The translations under genes and the position numbers were made by a program. From Bacteroidales bacterium UBA4243 (lineage in GTDB: Bacteria > Bacteroidota > Bacteroidia > Bacteroidales > F082), in contig DGXB01000043.1 in assembly GCA_002396205.1 (NCBI GenBank), forward strand, positions 1 to 43,337: a stretch of 43,337 nucleotides of DNA, read 5' to 3'. Below, piece by piece: positions 25,446 through 32,672 of this stretch; the first letter of the stretch is position 1; each line of letters begins with the position of its first letter. The notes below the pieces were generated by a model, which was not told the origin of the DNA, did not search any database, and saw nothing but the letters and a program-made list of their open reading frames with translations.

Positions 25446-25628
25446 ATGAGGGATATTGGTTTTTTCGAAGACATAGATTCGCAGGTGCTTGATGTTGCTC
25501 CTATGACATCAATGGAGGCACATCTCCGTATTCAAGAAGCGGAACGCGGCATTGCCAATGGCGAGGTTGTGCCTCATGCTAATGTAATAAGGCATTCATA
25601 CGAACTACTTGAAAAGTATGGTGGTTGA
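25446..25628 (+). CDS. Small antitoxin-like protein
   Basis: 60 residues from the ATG at 25446 (MRDIGFFEDIDSQVLDV); an upstream in-frame alternative at 25410 lies before or within the promoter TATTTTTG (25415-25422) and was not used. The C-terminal part (EAHLRIQEAERGIANGEVVPH...YELLEKYGG) is a helical, acidic tail like antitoxins that wrap a RelE/ParE toxin. No ribbon-helix-helix motif is evident in the short N-terminus. It overlaps the toxin gene by 11 bases, the usual arrangement. The assignment rests mainly on that linkage. Confidence 0.72.
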   Translation: MRDIGFFEDIDSQVLDVAPMTSMEAHLRIQEAERGIANGEVVPHANVIRHSYELLEKYGG

Positions 25629-25941
25629 ATGGCATACCAAGGCTCAAGAGCATTGGGAGGAACAGTTGGAATATTGCGCCGATACTTTTGGCGTGAAAGT
25701 GGCTTTGGATTGTGTAAAAACAGCAGAAGAAAAGATTGAAAGAATTTGCAAGTTTCCCGAATCAGGGACACTTGAGCCTCTTTTGAAAGACGAGGAATTT
25801 GCATACCGATTCGTTCATATCCAAAAGCGAATCAAGCTCATTTATCGTTTTGATGAGCGGCAACAAACCATCTTTATTGTGGATGTCTGGAATACCAAAA
25901 TGCTTCCGCAGCATCTTTTGGACAGGATGAAACAACCATAA
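25618..25941 (+). CDS. ParE/RelE-type toxin
   Basis: 107 residues from the ATG at 25618. Family features: VVEWHTKAQEHWEEQLEYC at the N-terminus, a helical pair (ALDCVKTAEEKIERICKFP), GTLEPLLKDEEFAYRFVHIQKRIKLIYRF, and the terminal strand TIFIVDVWNTKMLP. RelE/ParE toxins either cut ribosome-bound mRNA or poison gyrase; which applies cannot be decided here. It is encoded with the preceding antitoxin. The pair lies between regulator copy 2 and the spacer that, in copy 1, follows the regulator directly. Confidence 0.82.
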   Translation: MVVEWHTKAQEHWEEQLEYCADTFGVKVALDCVKTAEEKIERICKFPESGTLEPLLKDEEFAYRFVHIQKRIKLIYRFDERQQTIFIVDVWNTKMLPQHLLDRMKQP

Positions 25942-25949
25942 AAGGTTAA

Positions 25950-26086
25950 AATCTTTGGACTTTTCTCAAAGAATGTTCGGAACGACTTTTAATTTATTTC
26001 GTTTGATTTCAGAGTATTACGTTTTATTTGGTTTTGGAATTGTTTGGAATGTCAGTTCAACCGCTTGACAAAGGCGGTAGTTTTGC
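25950..26086 (+). promoter_or_regulatory. Duplicated spacer/promoter block, copy B (before DUF1573 gene)
   Basis: Homologue of 19115-19250: AATCTTTGGACTTTT at 25950, TATTAC at 26015, GTTTGGA at 26042, and AACCGCTTGACAAAGGCG then TAGTTTTGC (26059-26086). TAGTTTTG (26078-26085) is the likely -7 element for the gene at 26147. As in copy A, no TTTG is found at -33. Confidence 0.65.
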
Positions 26087-26146
26087 AGCAGCATTTCAAA
26101 AACAAATGCTATTACTAATTATTCACAATTCTAAAAACACAGCAAA

Positions 26147-26605
26147 ATGAAGAAAGTGCTTTATCTGCTTGGCATCATGCTCCTTATGGCAGGAGCGGCC
26201 AAGGCGCAAGACACCCAGGCCGAAAATGGCCCCGAAATCAAGTTTGAGAAGGTCGTCCACGACTATGGCGACATTCCTTTCAACGGCAACGGCGAATGTG
26301 AGTTCCGCTTCACCAACACGGGCAACGAGCCGCTGCTGATCCAGAAACCCAAGTCGAGCTGTGGCTGCACCATCCCTTCGTGGCCCCAAGAGCCTATCCT
26401 TCCCGGTGAGTCGGAGGTCATCAAGGTGACCTACAGGACCAACCGTGCCGGCATCATCAACAAGACGGTGACGGTTACTTCCAACGCCCACAAGAGCCCC
26501 ACCGTGGTGTTGCGCATCAAGGGCCGCGTGCTTGACCAACCTGCCGAAGCCCTTCCCGAGAAAAAGAACGGTTTCGGCAACGGCTCTCCCGTCAACAACA
26601 AATGA
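26147..26605 (+). CDS. DUF1573 secreted protein
   Basis: 152 residues with a signal peptide (MKKVLYLLGIMLLMAGAAKAQ) and no lipobox, so soluble or surface-associated, unlike the DUF1573 lipoprotein at 8541. One DUF1573 domain: VVHDYGDIPFNGNGECEFRF, then SSCGCTIPSWPQEPILPGES, then VTVTSNAHKSPTVVLRIKGR. The C-terminal tail is charged and low complexity. Function unknown. It is transcribed alone from the duplicated promoter block B and ended by the hairpin at 26695-26725. Confidence 0.87.
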   Translation: MKKVLYLLGIMLLMAGAAKAQDTQAENGPEIKFEKVVHDYGDIPFNGNGECEFRFTNTGNEPLLIQKPKSSCGCTIPSWPQEPILPGESEVIKVTYRTNRAGIINKTVTVTSNAHKSPTVVLRIKGRVLDQPAEALPEKKNGFGNGSPVNNK

Positions 26606-26610
26606 TCTGG

Positions 26611-26687
26611 ACGCGAGACGCGAGACTTTGGACTTGTCCCGTGTCCCGTTGCTTCATTCTTCGCAATGACGGTCCCGCGTCCCGTGT
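26611..26687. repeat. Composite repeat: GACGCGAGAC unit plus half of the ATTGCTTC/CGCAATGAC palindrome
   Basis: GACGCGAGACGCGAGACT begins the segment and GTCCCGTGTCCCG follows; between and after these lies TTGCTTC-ATTCT-TCGCAATGACGG (26649-26672), a half-unit of the element found at 22741 and 35300. One repeat seems to have inserted into another. Confidence 0.6.
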
Positions 26688-26690
26688 CAA

Positions 26691-26725
26691 AAAAGCCGTC
26701 CAATGTTACCGTTGGGCGGCTTTTT
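26691..26725 (+). terminator. Rho-independent terminator
   Basis: AAAA then GCCGTCCAA (26695-26703), 8-base loop, TTGGGCGGC (26712-26720, one wobble) and TTTTT. It ends the DUF1573 transcript. Confidence 0.85.
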
Positions 26726-26845
26726 AAGGTCAATTGATACGTTCTCTTTAAATGGTGAAAAATTGTTTTTATTGATAATCAATAAGATAAATTGTTTGTC
26801 GAAAAATAGTTTGAAAATTAATGTAGTTTATATTATAAACTTGTT

Positions 26846-26853
26846 TATCTTTG
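26846..26853 (+). promoter_or_regulatory. Promoter -7 element of the 26905-28860 operon
   Basis: TATCTTTG, preceded by a very AT-rich stretch with AGTTTATATTATAAACT (near-palindrome, about 26825-26841) that could be an operator for the winged-helix protein encoded in this operon. The leader is about 45 bases. Confidence 0.5.
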
Positions 26854-26904
26854 CAGCGTCAATTGACACAAGAACTAAACAATTTCATCTAAACTTTAAA
26901 CATC

Positions 26905-27489
26905 ATGGAAAAAAGTAAAGAACAAATTGAGGAAATGACAGCGGCAAAAAGTCTTTCCCTCATCACCGAAACCCTCAACAACAGTCGCAGAGACATCCTG
27001 CGCAACAACTCCAAGTACTTTGTGCTGTGGGGATGCCTCCTAACAGTCATGTCGTTGGCGATTTACCTGCTTTGGCATTTCACAGGCAGTCCCAAATGGA
27101 ACTTCCTGTGGTTCGCCATGCCTCTCGGGTATATCATCGCAGCTGTGATGGGAAGGCACGACAAGGGTATGCCCCAAAACGAAATCGGGCGTATCCTAGG
27201 TAACATTTGGACCGTTTTCGGCGTGTTTTCTGTCTGTATTAGCGTCATCGCCGTTTCCTGGGTTCCCCTGCATGTTACGCTGCTCATCGTGGTCATGTTG
27301 GGAATCGCCGAAAGCATCTCTGGAGCCGTGCTCAAGAATTGGCCCGTCATCATAGCGGGATTCATCCTCGGCGTGGGCGGCGCATTGGTTGCCGTGCTGG
27401 TGAAATCTGAGGCCCAATTGCTTCTCTTTACCCTTGGTGGTGTGTTGCTCGCAGCCACTGGATTGACAGTCAAATACCAATACAGATAA
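26905..27489 (+). CDS. Multi-pass inner membrane protein, function unknown
   Basis: 194 residues. A cytosolic charged N-terminus (MEKSKEQIEEMTAAKSL) precedes five or six hydrophobic helices: YFVLWGCLLTVMSLAIYLLW, FLWFAMPLGYIIAAVMG, VFGVFSVCISVIAVSW, HVTLLIVVMLGIAESISG, IIAGFILGVGGALVAVLV, and LLLFTLGGVLLAATGL. Membrane proteins of this kind are frequently paired with a small winged-helix regulator in Bacteroidota, as here (2-base gap). No catalytic motif is seen. Confidence 0.8.
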   Translation: MEKSKEQIEEMTAAKSLSLITETLNNSRRDILRNNSKYFVLWGCLLTVMSLAIYLLWHFTGSPKWNFLWFAMPLGYIIAAVMGRHDKGMPQNEIGRILGNIWTVFGVFSVCISVIAVSWVPLHVTLLIVVMLGIAESISGAVLKNWPVIIAGFILGVGGALVAVLVKSEAQLLLFTLGGVLLAATGLTVKYQYR

Positions 27490-27491
27490 CC

Positions 27492-27782
27492 ATGTTCCCG
27501 AAATTAGACCCACTTCTCCATTCTGAGCTTCGGCTGGCGGTGATGTCCATTCTGGTCGGGGTAGATGAAGCCGACTTCACCTACCTCAAGAAACAGACGG
27601 GCGCCACGTCGGGAAACCTCAGTGTGCAGATCGACAAGCTCATGGCCGCCGGCTACATCACGGTGGAAAAAGGCTTCAAAGGCAAGATGCCGCGAACCAC
27701 CTGCAAGATTACGGCGGTTGGTCAAGAGGCTTTCAACAAATATGTAGAATCGCTGAAAGAATACCTTTCAGCAGGCAAATAA
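27492..27782 (+). CDS. Winged-helix transcriptional regulator
   Basis: 96 residues filled by one MarR/ArsR-like winged helix (HTH_34 type): LRLAVMSILVGVDEADFTYLKKQTGATSGNLSVQIDKLMAAGYITVEKGFKGKMPRTTCKIT. The recognition helix is around TSGNLSVQIDKLM and the wing around KGFKGKMPRT. It sits between the membrane protein and the amide hydrolase with gaps of 2 and 7 bases, so it likely regulates this operon. No ligand-binding domain is present. Confidence 0.87.
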   Translation: MFPKLDPLLHSELRLAVMSILVGVDEADFTYLKKQTGATSGNLSVQIDKLMAAGYITVEKGFKGKMPRTTCKITAVGQEAFNKYVESLKEYLSAGK

Positions 27783-27789
27783 TCGAAAA

Positions 27790-28860
27790 ATGAAAAAGAT
27801 AGTCAAAACCTTTTTATGGAGCGTGCTTATGCTTCTTTTCGGAGCAAGCGCAAGGGCGCAAGTCGACCCACTTGAACAAGGCGCAATGTCCGTCCGAAAA
27901 CTTGACGATGGACTTTATTATTTGGAATATAAAGGAGATGACGGCTTCGCCGACCTGATGGAAAATGGCGGCGGACGCAGTGCCACCGAACTGTCGGAAT
28001 ACGTCACGCGTTTCCTCTCAAAGGGTTTCTACAACCCAAAAGGCGGAAACCCCGCACCAGCGAAGTACGGTTGCTCTGCCATGACGGTGCATACGCCGGA
28101 AGGCAGCGTCATGATGGGCCGTAACTTCGATTTCACTTCGGCGACTGGAATTGTGCTTCACACGATTCCCGACCAAGGTTATGAGACCTACACTACCTTC
28201 AACCTCGATTTCTTCGGTTTCGGGGACGGGTGGGTTCCAGAAGGTTTCAAGAATCAGTATTTAGCACTTTCCACACTGTTTTTCGCCTTGGACGGCATCA
28301 ACGAAAAAGGATTGGCCGTCGCAGACTTGATGGCAGGTGACACCGCTCAAACTCATCAGGATAGTGGGAAGCCTGCCCTAACCACCACTTCGGCCATCTG
28401 CTATCTTCTTAAAAATGCCGCCACGGTAGATGAAGCCTTGGAACTGCTTCGAGGAATCGATATGAACTCGGACATCGGTGCCGCTCACCATTATGCTATT
28501 TCCGATGCCACTGGCCGGAGTGTCGTGGTCGAGTATGTTGACAACCAGATGGAGGTCGTTGAATCAGCTGCCGTTGCCAATCACTACTTGTGTGCGTCAA
28601 AGCTGAACGTTGGACTGATAGAAGGAGATCGCAGATATGAATTCTTGTGCAGCCAGTTCGATGCCACTGGAGGCGTGTTGGATAAACAGCAACTCACCCA
28701 AGCGATGGCTTCCGTTTCTTTGCCGCCTATGGAAGGTAGGCACATGGGTACAGCTTGGACCCTTGTAATGGACTTGACCAGCCCTGCCGTAACCTATTAC
28801 TCACGTCGTCATTTCGACAAGCCGCTATACTTTGAATTTGTTCGCAAGGGCGAAAGGTGA
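27790..28860 (+). CDS. Secreted Ntn-type linear amide C-N hydrolase (choloylglycine hydrolase/penicillin acylase-like)
   Basis: 356 residues with a signal peptide ending ASARAQ. The segment PAKYGCSAMTVHTPEGSVMMGRNFDF carries the likely catalytic nucleophile Cys (about residue 95) and the Arg-Asn-Phe-Asp motif of the Ntn family that includes bile salt hydrolase, penicillin V acylase and N-acyl ethanolamine hydrolases. The nucleophile is internal, so propeptide removal beyond the signal peptide would be needed if it must be N-terminal. Conserved TTSAICYLLKNAATVDEALE and AHHYAISDATGRSVVVEY follow. Substrate (bile salts, N-acyl amino acids or beta-lactams) cannot be told from sequence. Confidence 0.83.
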   Translation: MKKIVKTFLWSVLMLLFGASARAQVDPLEQGAMSVRKLDDGLYYLEYKGDDGFADLMENGGGRSATELSEYVTRFLSKGFYNPKGGNPAPAKYGCSAMTVHTPEGSVMMGRNFDFTSATGIVLHTIPDQGYETYTTFNLDFFGFGDGWVPEGFKNQYLALSTLFFALDGINEKGLAVADLMAGDTAQTHQDSGKPALTTTSAICYLLKNAATVDEALELLRGIDMNSDIGAAHHYAISDATGRSVVVEYVDNQMEVVESAAVANHYLCASKLNVGLIEGDRRYEFLCSQFDATGGVLDKQQLTQAMASVSLPPMEGRHMGTAWTLVMDLTSPAVTYYSRRHFDKPLYFEFVRKGER

Positions 28861-28878
28861 AAGCCGTGAAGGAATATA

Positions 28879-29233
28879 TCACACAAACAAATCATCCATA
28901 ACCACTTGTTTCTGCACTATGCCGATATGCTTGCCGTAGGCCACGCCGTAAGTGGTGACCAAGGTTAGATGGACGGCCTGCTTTTTCGACAAGGTTTTCT
29001 TCAATGCCTCGATGCGGTTTCGCAGTTTAGCCTCTTCTTCCCTGTCAATAGAGTAAAAATTCCCGGCAAACGTATAAGTCGTCGGTAGGTGCATTGTCGT
29101 CAATTTGCAGGAAATTGTAGATTACCGAAGACAAAGGAAAACAAAGCAAGGGTTTCACCATCCTTGTGCTGAAAGAAGTTTTTTTGTTTCCCCATGTGAT
29201 TGTATTTTGGCACAAAACTACAAAAAACGTCAA
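28879..29233 (-). pseudogene. Remnant of an AAA-type ATPase gene (C-terminal end)
   Basis: The last 55-60 codons on the minus strand (about 29055-28879) read FYSIDREEEAKLRNRIEALK, then AVHLTLVTTYGVAYGKH, then QKQVVMDDLFV, which resembles the end of Bacteroidota ATP-binding proteins with a PD-(D/E)xK C-terminal domain. Upstream the homologous reading jumps between frames (DDLYVCREF in another frame) and is broken by stops, and there is no ATPase core before the next gene. A minus promoter-like TAGTTTTG (29220-29213) precedes a short frame MGKQKNFFQHKDGETL that stops after about 31 codons. Best read as a decayed gene; a small functional protein is less likely. Confidence 0.5.
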
Positions 29234-29251
29234 ATCGAAAGGAAAAATGCG

Positions 29252-29259
29252 TAGTTTTG
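29252..29259 (+). promoter_or_regulatory. Promoter -7 element of the hexosaminidase gene
   Basis: TAGTTTTG, 21 bases before the ATG at 29281, matching TAnnTTTG. It is back to back with a minus TAGTTTTG at 29220-29213. Confidence 0.55.
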
Positions 29260-29280
29260 CCCCAATAAAATCCTAATCGT

Positions 29281-31416
29281 ATGAAAAAACTATCCTATTT
29301 GATTGTTGCGGCACTACTTCTGTCAGCCTGCGCAAAAGAACAACTGCCTCAAGCCAATTACGACATTATCCCGCAACCTAAGGAGGTGACACTCAATGAA
29401 GAGAACCCCTTTGAACTGAGTCCCAAGACTGTCATTCGTTATGAAGACGGTCTCCAGCGCGAAGCGCAATTCCTCAGCGAGTACGTGAACGACATCATGG
29501 GCTTTGCCATGGAAATTCAAGAATATCAAGGCCAAACCGATGGCATTGTGTTGAAATTGTCTCCCGATGATTTCGACCAAGCCGAGGCTTACGAAATCAA
29601 CATCACCCCAAAGCAGGTCACCGTCAAAGGCGCTGATGCCTCTGGCGTGTTCTACGGTATCCAAACCCTCCGCAAGAGCTTGCCGTTGTCCCCCTCTTTG
29701 AGGGGGGTAGGGGGGAGTAAAACGGCACTCTCTTGCGGAACAATCCGAGATTGGCCAAACTTCGCCTACCGCGCCATGCACCTCGACCCCTGCCGCCACT
29801 TCATCCCTTTGGACTCGGTGAAGGTTTACGTCGACATGCTGGCCATGCACAACATGAACCAGTTCCATTTCCACCTCAGCGACGACCAAGGCTGGCGCAT
29901 GGAAATCAAGAAATACCCTGAGCTGACGGAGATTGGAGCCTATCGCAACGGCACCGTTATTGGACATAATGGGAACCTCTACGACACCATACGCCACGGC
30001 GGTTTCTATACCCAAGACGAGCTTCGCGACCTTATTAATTATGCCGCCGAGCGTCACATCAACATCATTCCTGAAATTGATTTGCCGGGGCACATGCAGG
30101 CGGCTTTGGCTTGCTATCCGCAGTTGGGCTGCACTGGCGGTCCTTACGAGGTGTGGCGGCGTTGGGGCGTATCGGAAGAGGTGCTTTGCGCGGGCAACGA
30201 GGAGACCATGCGTTTCGTTGAGGACGTGCTCAATGAGGTGATGGATGTGTTTCCCTCGCCTTATATCCACATTGGTGGCGACGAGTGTCCCAAGGTGCGC
30301 TGGGAGCAATGTCCCAAGTGCCAAGCTAAAATCAAGGAACTGGGCATCAAGGGTGACGAGCGTTTCTCGAAGGAGGACTATCTGCAAAGCTATGTGATGA
30401 ACCGCATGGCCAAGGTGGTGGAAGCCCGTGGAAGGCGCGTCATCGGTTGGGACGAAATCTTGGAAGGCAACGTCTCCGAGACGGCCATCATCATGAGTTG
30501 GCGCGGCACCGAAGGCGGCATCGAAGCGGCACGCAAAGGCCACGACGTGATCATGGCACCTTCGTCGCACCTATATTTCGACTACTACCAAAGCGAGGAC
30601 ATCGCCAGCGAGCCTTCGTGCATCGGCGGTTATTTGCCTGTGGAACGCGTGTATGAGTTCCAACCTTTGCCCGAGGAGCTGACACCTGAGCAACAGAAAC
30701 ACATCATCGGTGTGCAGGCCAACATCTGGACGGAATACATCGCCCATTTCTGGCATGTGCAATACATGGCTTTGCCGCGTATGGAAGCCTTGACGGAAAT
30801 TCAGTGGAATAATCCGAAAGAGCGTGATTTTGAAGTGTTTGTAGAGCGTTGCCGCCACATGAGGCAACTCTACGAGCTTTATCATTATACCTACGCCGAC
30901 CATATCTTCAACCCGCAGGTCTGGGCGGATACGGTCGCGCCCAACTTGGCTACGCGCAAGCCCATTACCTTGCGCCAACAGCCTGCCGAGCAATACACCT
31001 ACGAAGGCGCGTTGGTGCTCAACGATGGCAATTTGGGCAGGGGCGCCTACAACTCGGGGCGTTGGCTGGGCTTCTGCGGCTATCCTTTGGATGCCGTCAT
31101 CGACTTGGAACAACCTGCCGAGATGCAACACGTCCGTTTCCATGCGCTTACCAATAAAGGCGCGTGGATTTACAACCCGAGTCATGTCAAAGTGTTGGTT
31201 TCCGACGATGGCGAGACCTTCCGCGAAGTGGCACAAAAAGAGATTCCCATCTCCACTTGGGCTGACAATGACGGCATTTTTGCCTATGAGCTTGATTTTG
31301 AGCCTGTCACGGCAAAGTATGTCGAAGTCGTGGTTTCAGGCTACGACCTGCCCGAAGACCATAGCGGATTTGGTAATCCTGCCTGGATTTTTGTGGATGA
31401 GATTGAGGTGTGGTAA
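29281..31416 (+). CDS. Beta-N-acetylhexosaminidase lipoprotein, GH20
   Basis: 711 residues. Lipobox MKKLSYLIVAALLLSAC (Cys17). GH20b-type N-terminal domain (about 25-135, YDIIPQPKEVTLNEENPFEL), GH20 catalytic barrel (about 160-500) with MHLDPCRHFIPLDSVKVYVD, FHFHLSDDQGWRMEIKKYPE and the catalytic Asp334-Glu335 pair in IHIGGDECPK. A C-terminal F5/8-type-C-like domain follows (about 580-711, NDGNLGRGAYNSGRWLGFCG). It removes terminal beta-GlcNAc/GalNAc from glycans, probably at the outer membrane surface. Between the N-terminal domain and the barrel, residues about 137-147 (LSPSLRGVGGS) derive from an inserted C/G-rich repeat (29690-29719). No sus pair is adjacent. Confidence 0.92.
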   Translation: MKKLSYLIVAALLLSACAKEQLPQANYDIIPQPKEVTLNEENPFELSPKTVIRYEDGLQREAQFLSEYVNDIMGFAMEIQEYQGQTDGIVLKLSPDDFDQAEAYEINITPKQVTVKGADASGVFYGIQTLRKSLPLSPSLRGVGGSKTALSCGTIRDWPNFAYRAMHLDPCRHFIPLDSVKVYVDMLAMHNMNQFHFHLSDDQGWRMEIKKYPELTEIGAYRNGTVIGHNGNLYDTIRHGGFYTQDELRDLINYAAERHINIIPEIDLPGHMQAALACYPQLGCTGGPYEVWRRWGVSEEVLCAGNEETMRFVEDVLNEVMDVFPSPYIHIGGDECPKVRWEQCPKCQAKIKELGIKGDERFSKEDYLQSYVMNRMAKVVEARGRRVIGWDEILEGNVSETAIIMSWRGTEGGIEAARKGHDVIMAPSSHLYFDYYQSEDIASEPSCIGGYLPVERVYEFQPLPEELTPEQQKHIIGVQANIWTEYIAHFWHVQYMALPRMEALTEIQWNNPKERDFEVFVERCRHMRQLYELYHYTYADHIFNPQVWADTVAPNLATRKPITLRQQPAEQYTYEGALVLNDGNLGRGAYNSGRWLGFCGYPLDAVIDLEQPAEMQHVRFHALTNKGAWIYNPSHVKVLVSDDGETFREVAQKEIPISTWADNDGIFAYELDFEPVTAKYVEVVVSGYDLPEDHSGFGNPAWIFVDEIEVW
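29690..29719. repeat. C/G-rich palindromic repeat in frame inside the hexosaminidase gene
   Basis: CCCCCTC-TTT-GAGGGGG (29690-29706) followed by GGTAGGGGGGAGTAA-like sequence. The type is familiar as a dispersed intergenic repeat in Bacteroidota and cyanobacteria; here it is translated as part of LSPSLRGVGGSK at the linker between two domains. Confidence 0.7.
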
Positions 31417-31419
31417 AAT

Positions 31420-31495
31420 ATGTAGGGCTGTCACACCGTGGCAGCCGCTTGATGATTACAACACAAGCGGCTGCCATAATATGACAGCCCTACAT
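31420..31495. repeat. Nested inverted repeat (cruciform) between convergent genes
   Basis: Outer arms ATGTAGGGCTGTCA (31420-31433) and its exact complement (31482-31495); inner arms GGCAGCCGCTTG (31440-31451) and its exact complement (31464-31475), with a 12-base loop. It lies 3 bases after the hexosaminidase stop and 5 bases before the stop of the convergent gene, and may terminate both transcripts. The outer TGTAGGG start resembles the GTAGAGACG family. Confidence 0.85.
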
Positions 31496-31500
31496 GTATC

Positions 31501-32547
31501 TTATGCTTTCTTCAGCAAAATCACATACACGGGGAAGTGGTCGCTGTAGCCGCCCATCCAAACGCCGCTACCGAAGGTGCGGAACGGATAGCCATTGTAC
31601 TTGCCGCCGTGCTGCTTCAGGAACTCCTTGTTGTGGACCTTCGCGTTCTTGAACTGGTAGCTGTCGTAGCCGTTGGGCAGCAGGGCAGGGGTGAGGATCA
31701 TCTGGTCGAGCACGCCGGGCGCATCGCGGTAGAAGTTGGTGCCGATGCCTTTCTGGTGGAGTTCGTACATCGGGTTATAGAACTCGCCATCGTGCAGGTT
31801 CTTCATGTCGCCTTTGGCACCCAGATGCTTGGTGACGGTCTTGTTGGTCGGGTAGTCGTTGAAGTCGCCCATCATGATGATTTTGGCGTTTGGGTCATCG
31901 CGCATGATGCTGTCGGCGATGTGGCGGCACAGCTCGGCGGCGGCCACGCGGCCAGGCATCGAGCGTTTCTCGCCGCCCGCACGCGAAGGCCAGTGCATGA
32001 CGATGAAGTGCATCGGCTCGCCATCGAAAAGACCACTGACGACCAATTGGTCGCGGGTGATGAAGTCAGGGTCGCTGGGGACAACGGTACGATAGGATTT
32101 GCTGTTGGTCGGCTTGAAATATTTCGGGTTGTAAATCAAGCCCACATCCACGCCACGGCGGTCGGGCGAGTCGTAATGCACGATTTGGTAGTTGCGGTTT
32201 TTCAGCTCGGGTTGGGCCACCAAGTCCTCCAAAACGGTACGGTTTTCCATCTCACTCATGCCCAAAACCGCCACGCCGTCGGGCGACCAGTCGGTGCCGA
32301 TGGTGGAGATGGCGTAGGCCATGTTGTGGAGTTTGGACGTGTATTTCTCGCTGTCCCATTGGTTGCCGCCTTGGGGCAGAAACTCTTCATCGTTCTTGTT
32401 GGGGTCGTCGATGGTGTCGAAGAGGTTTTCGAGGTTGTAGAACCCGACAAGGCCCACCTTGTAGGCTTGCTGCTCTTGTGCCGAGACCTTGTTGATATTG
32501 AAGCCCAAAGCCAAAATGACGAGGGCGAAAAGGAAGTGCTTGTTCAT
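31501..32547 (-). CDS. Secreted endonuclease/exonuclease/phosphatase family protein
   Basis: 348 residues with a signal peptide (MNKHFLFALVILALGFNINKVSAQ). EEP-fold motifs: FYNLENLFDTIDDPNKNDEE, metal-binding Glu in LGMSEMENR, PDRRGVDVGLIYNPKYF, MHFIVMHWPSR, catalytic MGDFNDYPTN, and terminal SDHFPVYVIL. The fold includes DNase I-like nucleases and phosphodiesterases or sphingomyelinases; the substrate is not decided by these motifs. It is divergent from a TonB-dependent receptor across a 125-base spacer with back-to-back promoters, suggesting a shared role in nutrient release and uptake. Confidence 0.9.
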   Translation of the reverse strand: MNKHFLFALVILALGFNINKVSAQEQQAYKVGLVGFYNLENLFDTIDDPNKNDEEFLPQGGNQWDSEKYTSKLHNMAYAISTIGTDWSPDGVAVLGMSEMENRTVLEDLVAQPELKNRNYQIVHYDSPDRRGVDVGLIYNPKYFKPTNSKSYRTVVPSDPDFITRDQLVVSGLFDGEPMHFIVMHWPSRAGGEKRSMPGRVAAAELCRHIADSIMRDDPNAKIIMMGDFNDYPTNKTVTKHLGAKGDMKNLHDGEFYNPMYELHQKGIGTNFYRDAPGVLDQMILTPALLPNGYDSYQFKNAKVHNKEFLKQHGGKYNGYPFRTFGSGVWMGGYSDHFPVYVILLKKA

Positions 32548-32571
32548 TGTTTATGATGATGTTTAGGCGGC

Positions 32572-32628
32572 AAAGGTAGCAAAAAATCCAAAAAACGATG
32601 TGGGCAATCAATCTTTTTCCTACATTTG
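32572..32628. promoter_or_regulatory. Divergent promoters of the EEP gene and the TonB receptor
   Basis: Minus TACCTTTG (32579-32572) for the gene ending at 31501, and plus TACATTTG (32621-32628) for 32673. The -33 elements are weak on both sides. Confidence 0.55.
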
Positions 32629-32672
32629 CCCGTTATTTGCATAATCCAACGAATAATCCTAATAGTTTCAAT

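Noticed and set aside
31537..32556. 339-codon open frame on the plus strand
   Set aside because: Antisense to the EEP-family gene, which has all family motifs.
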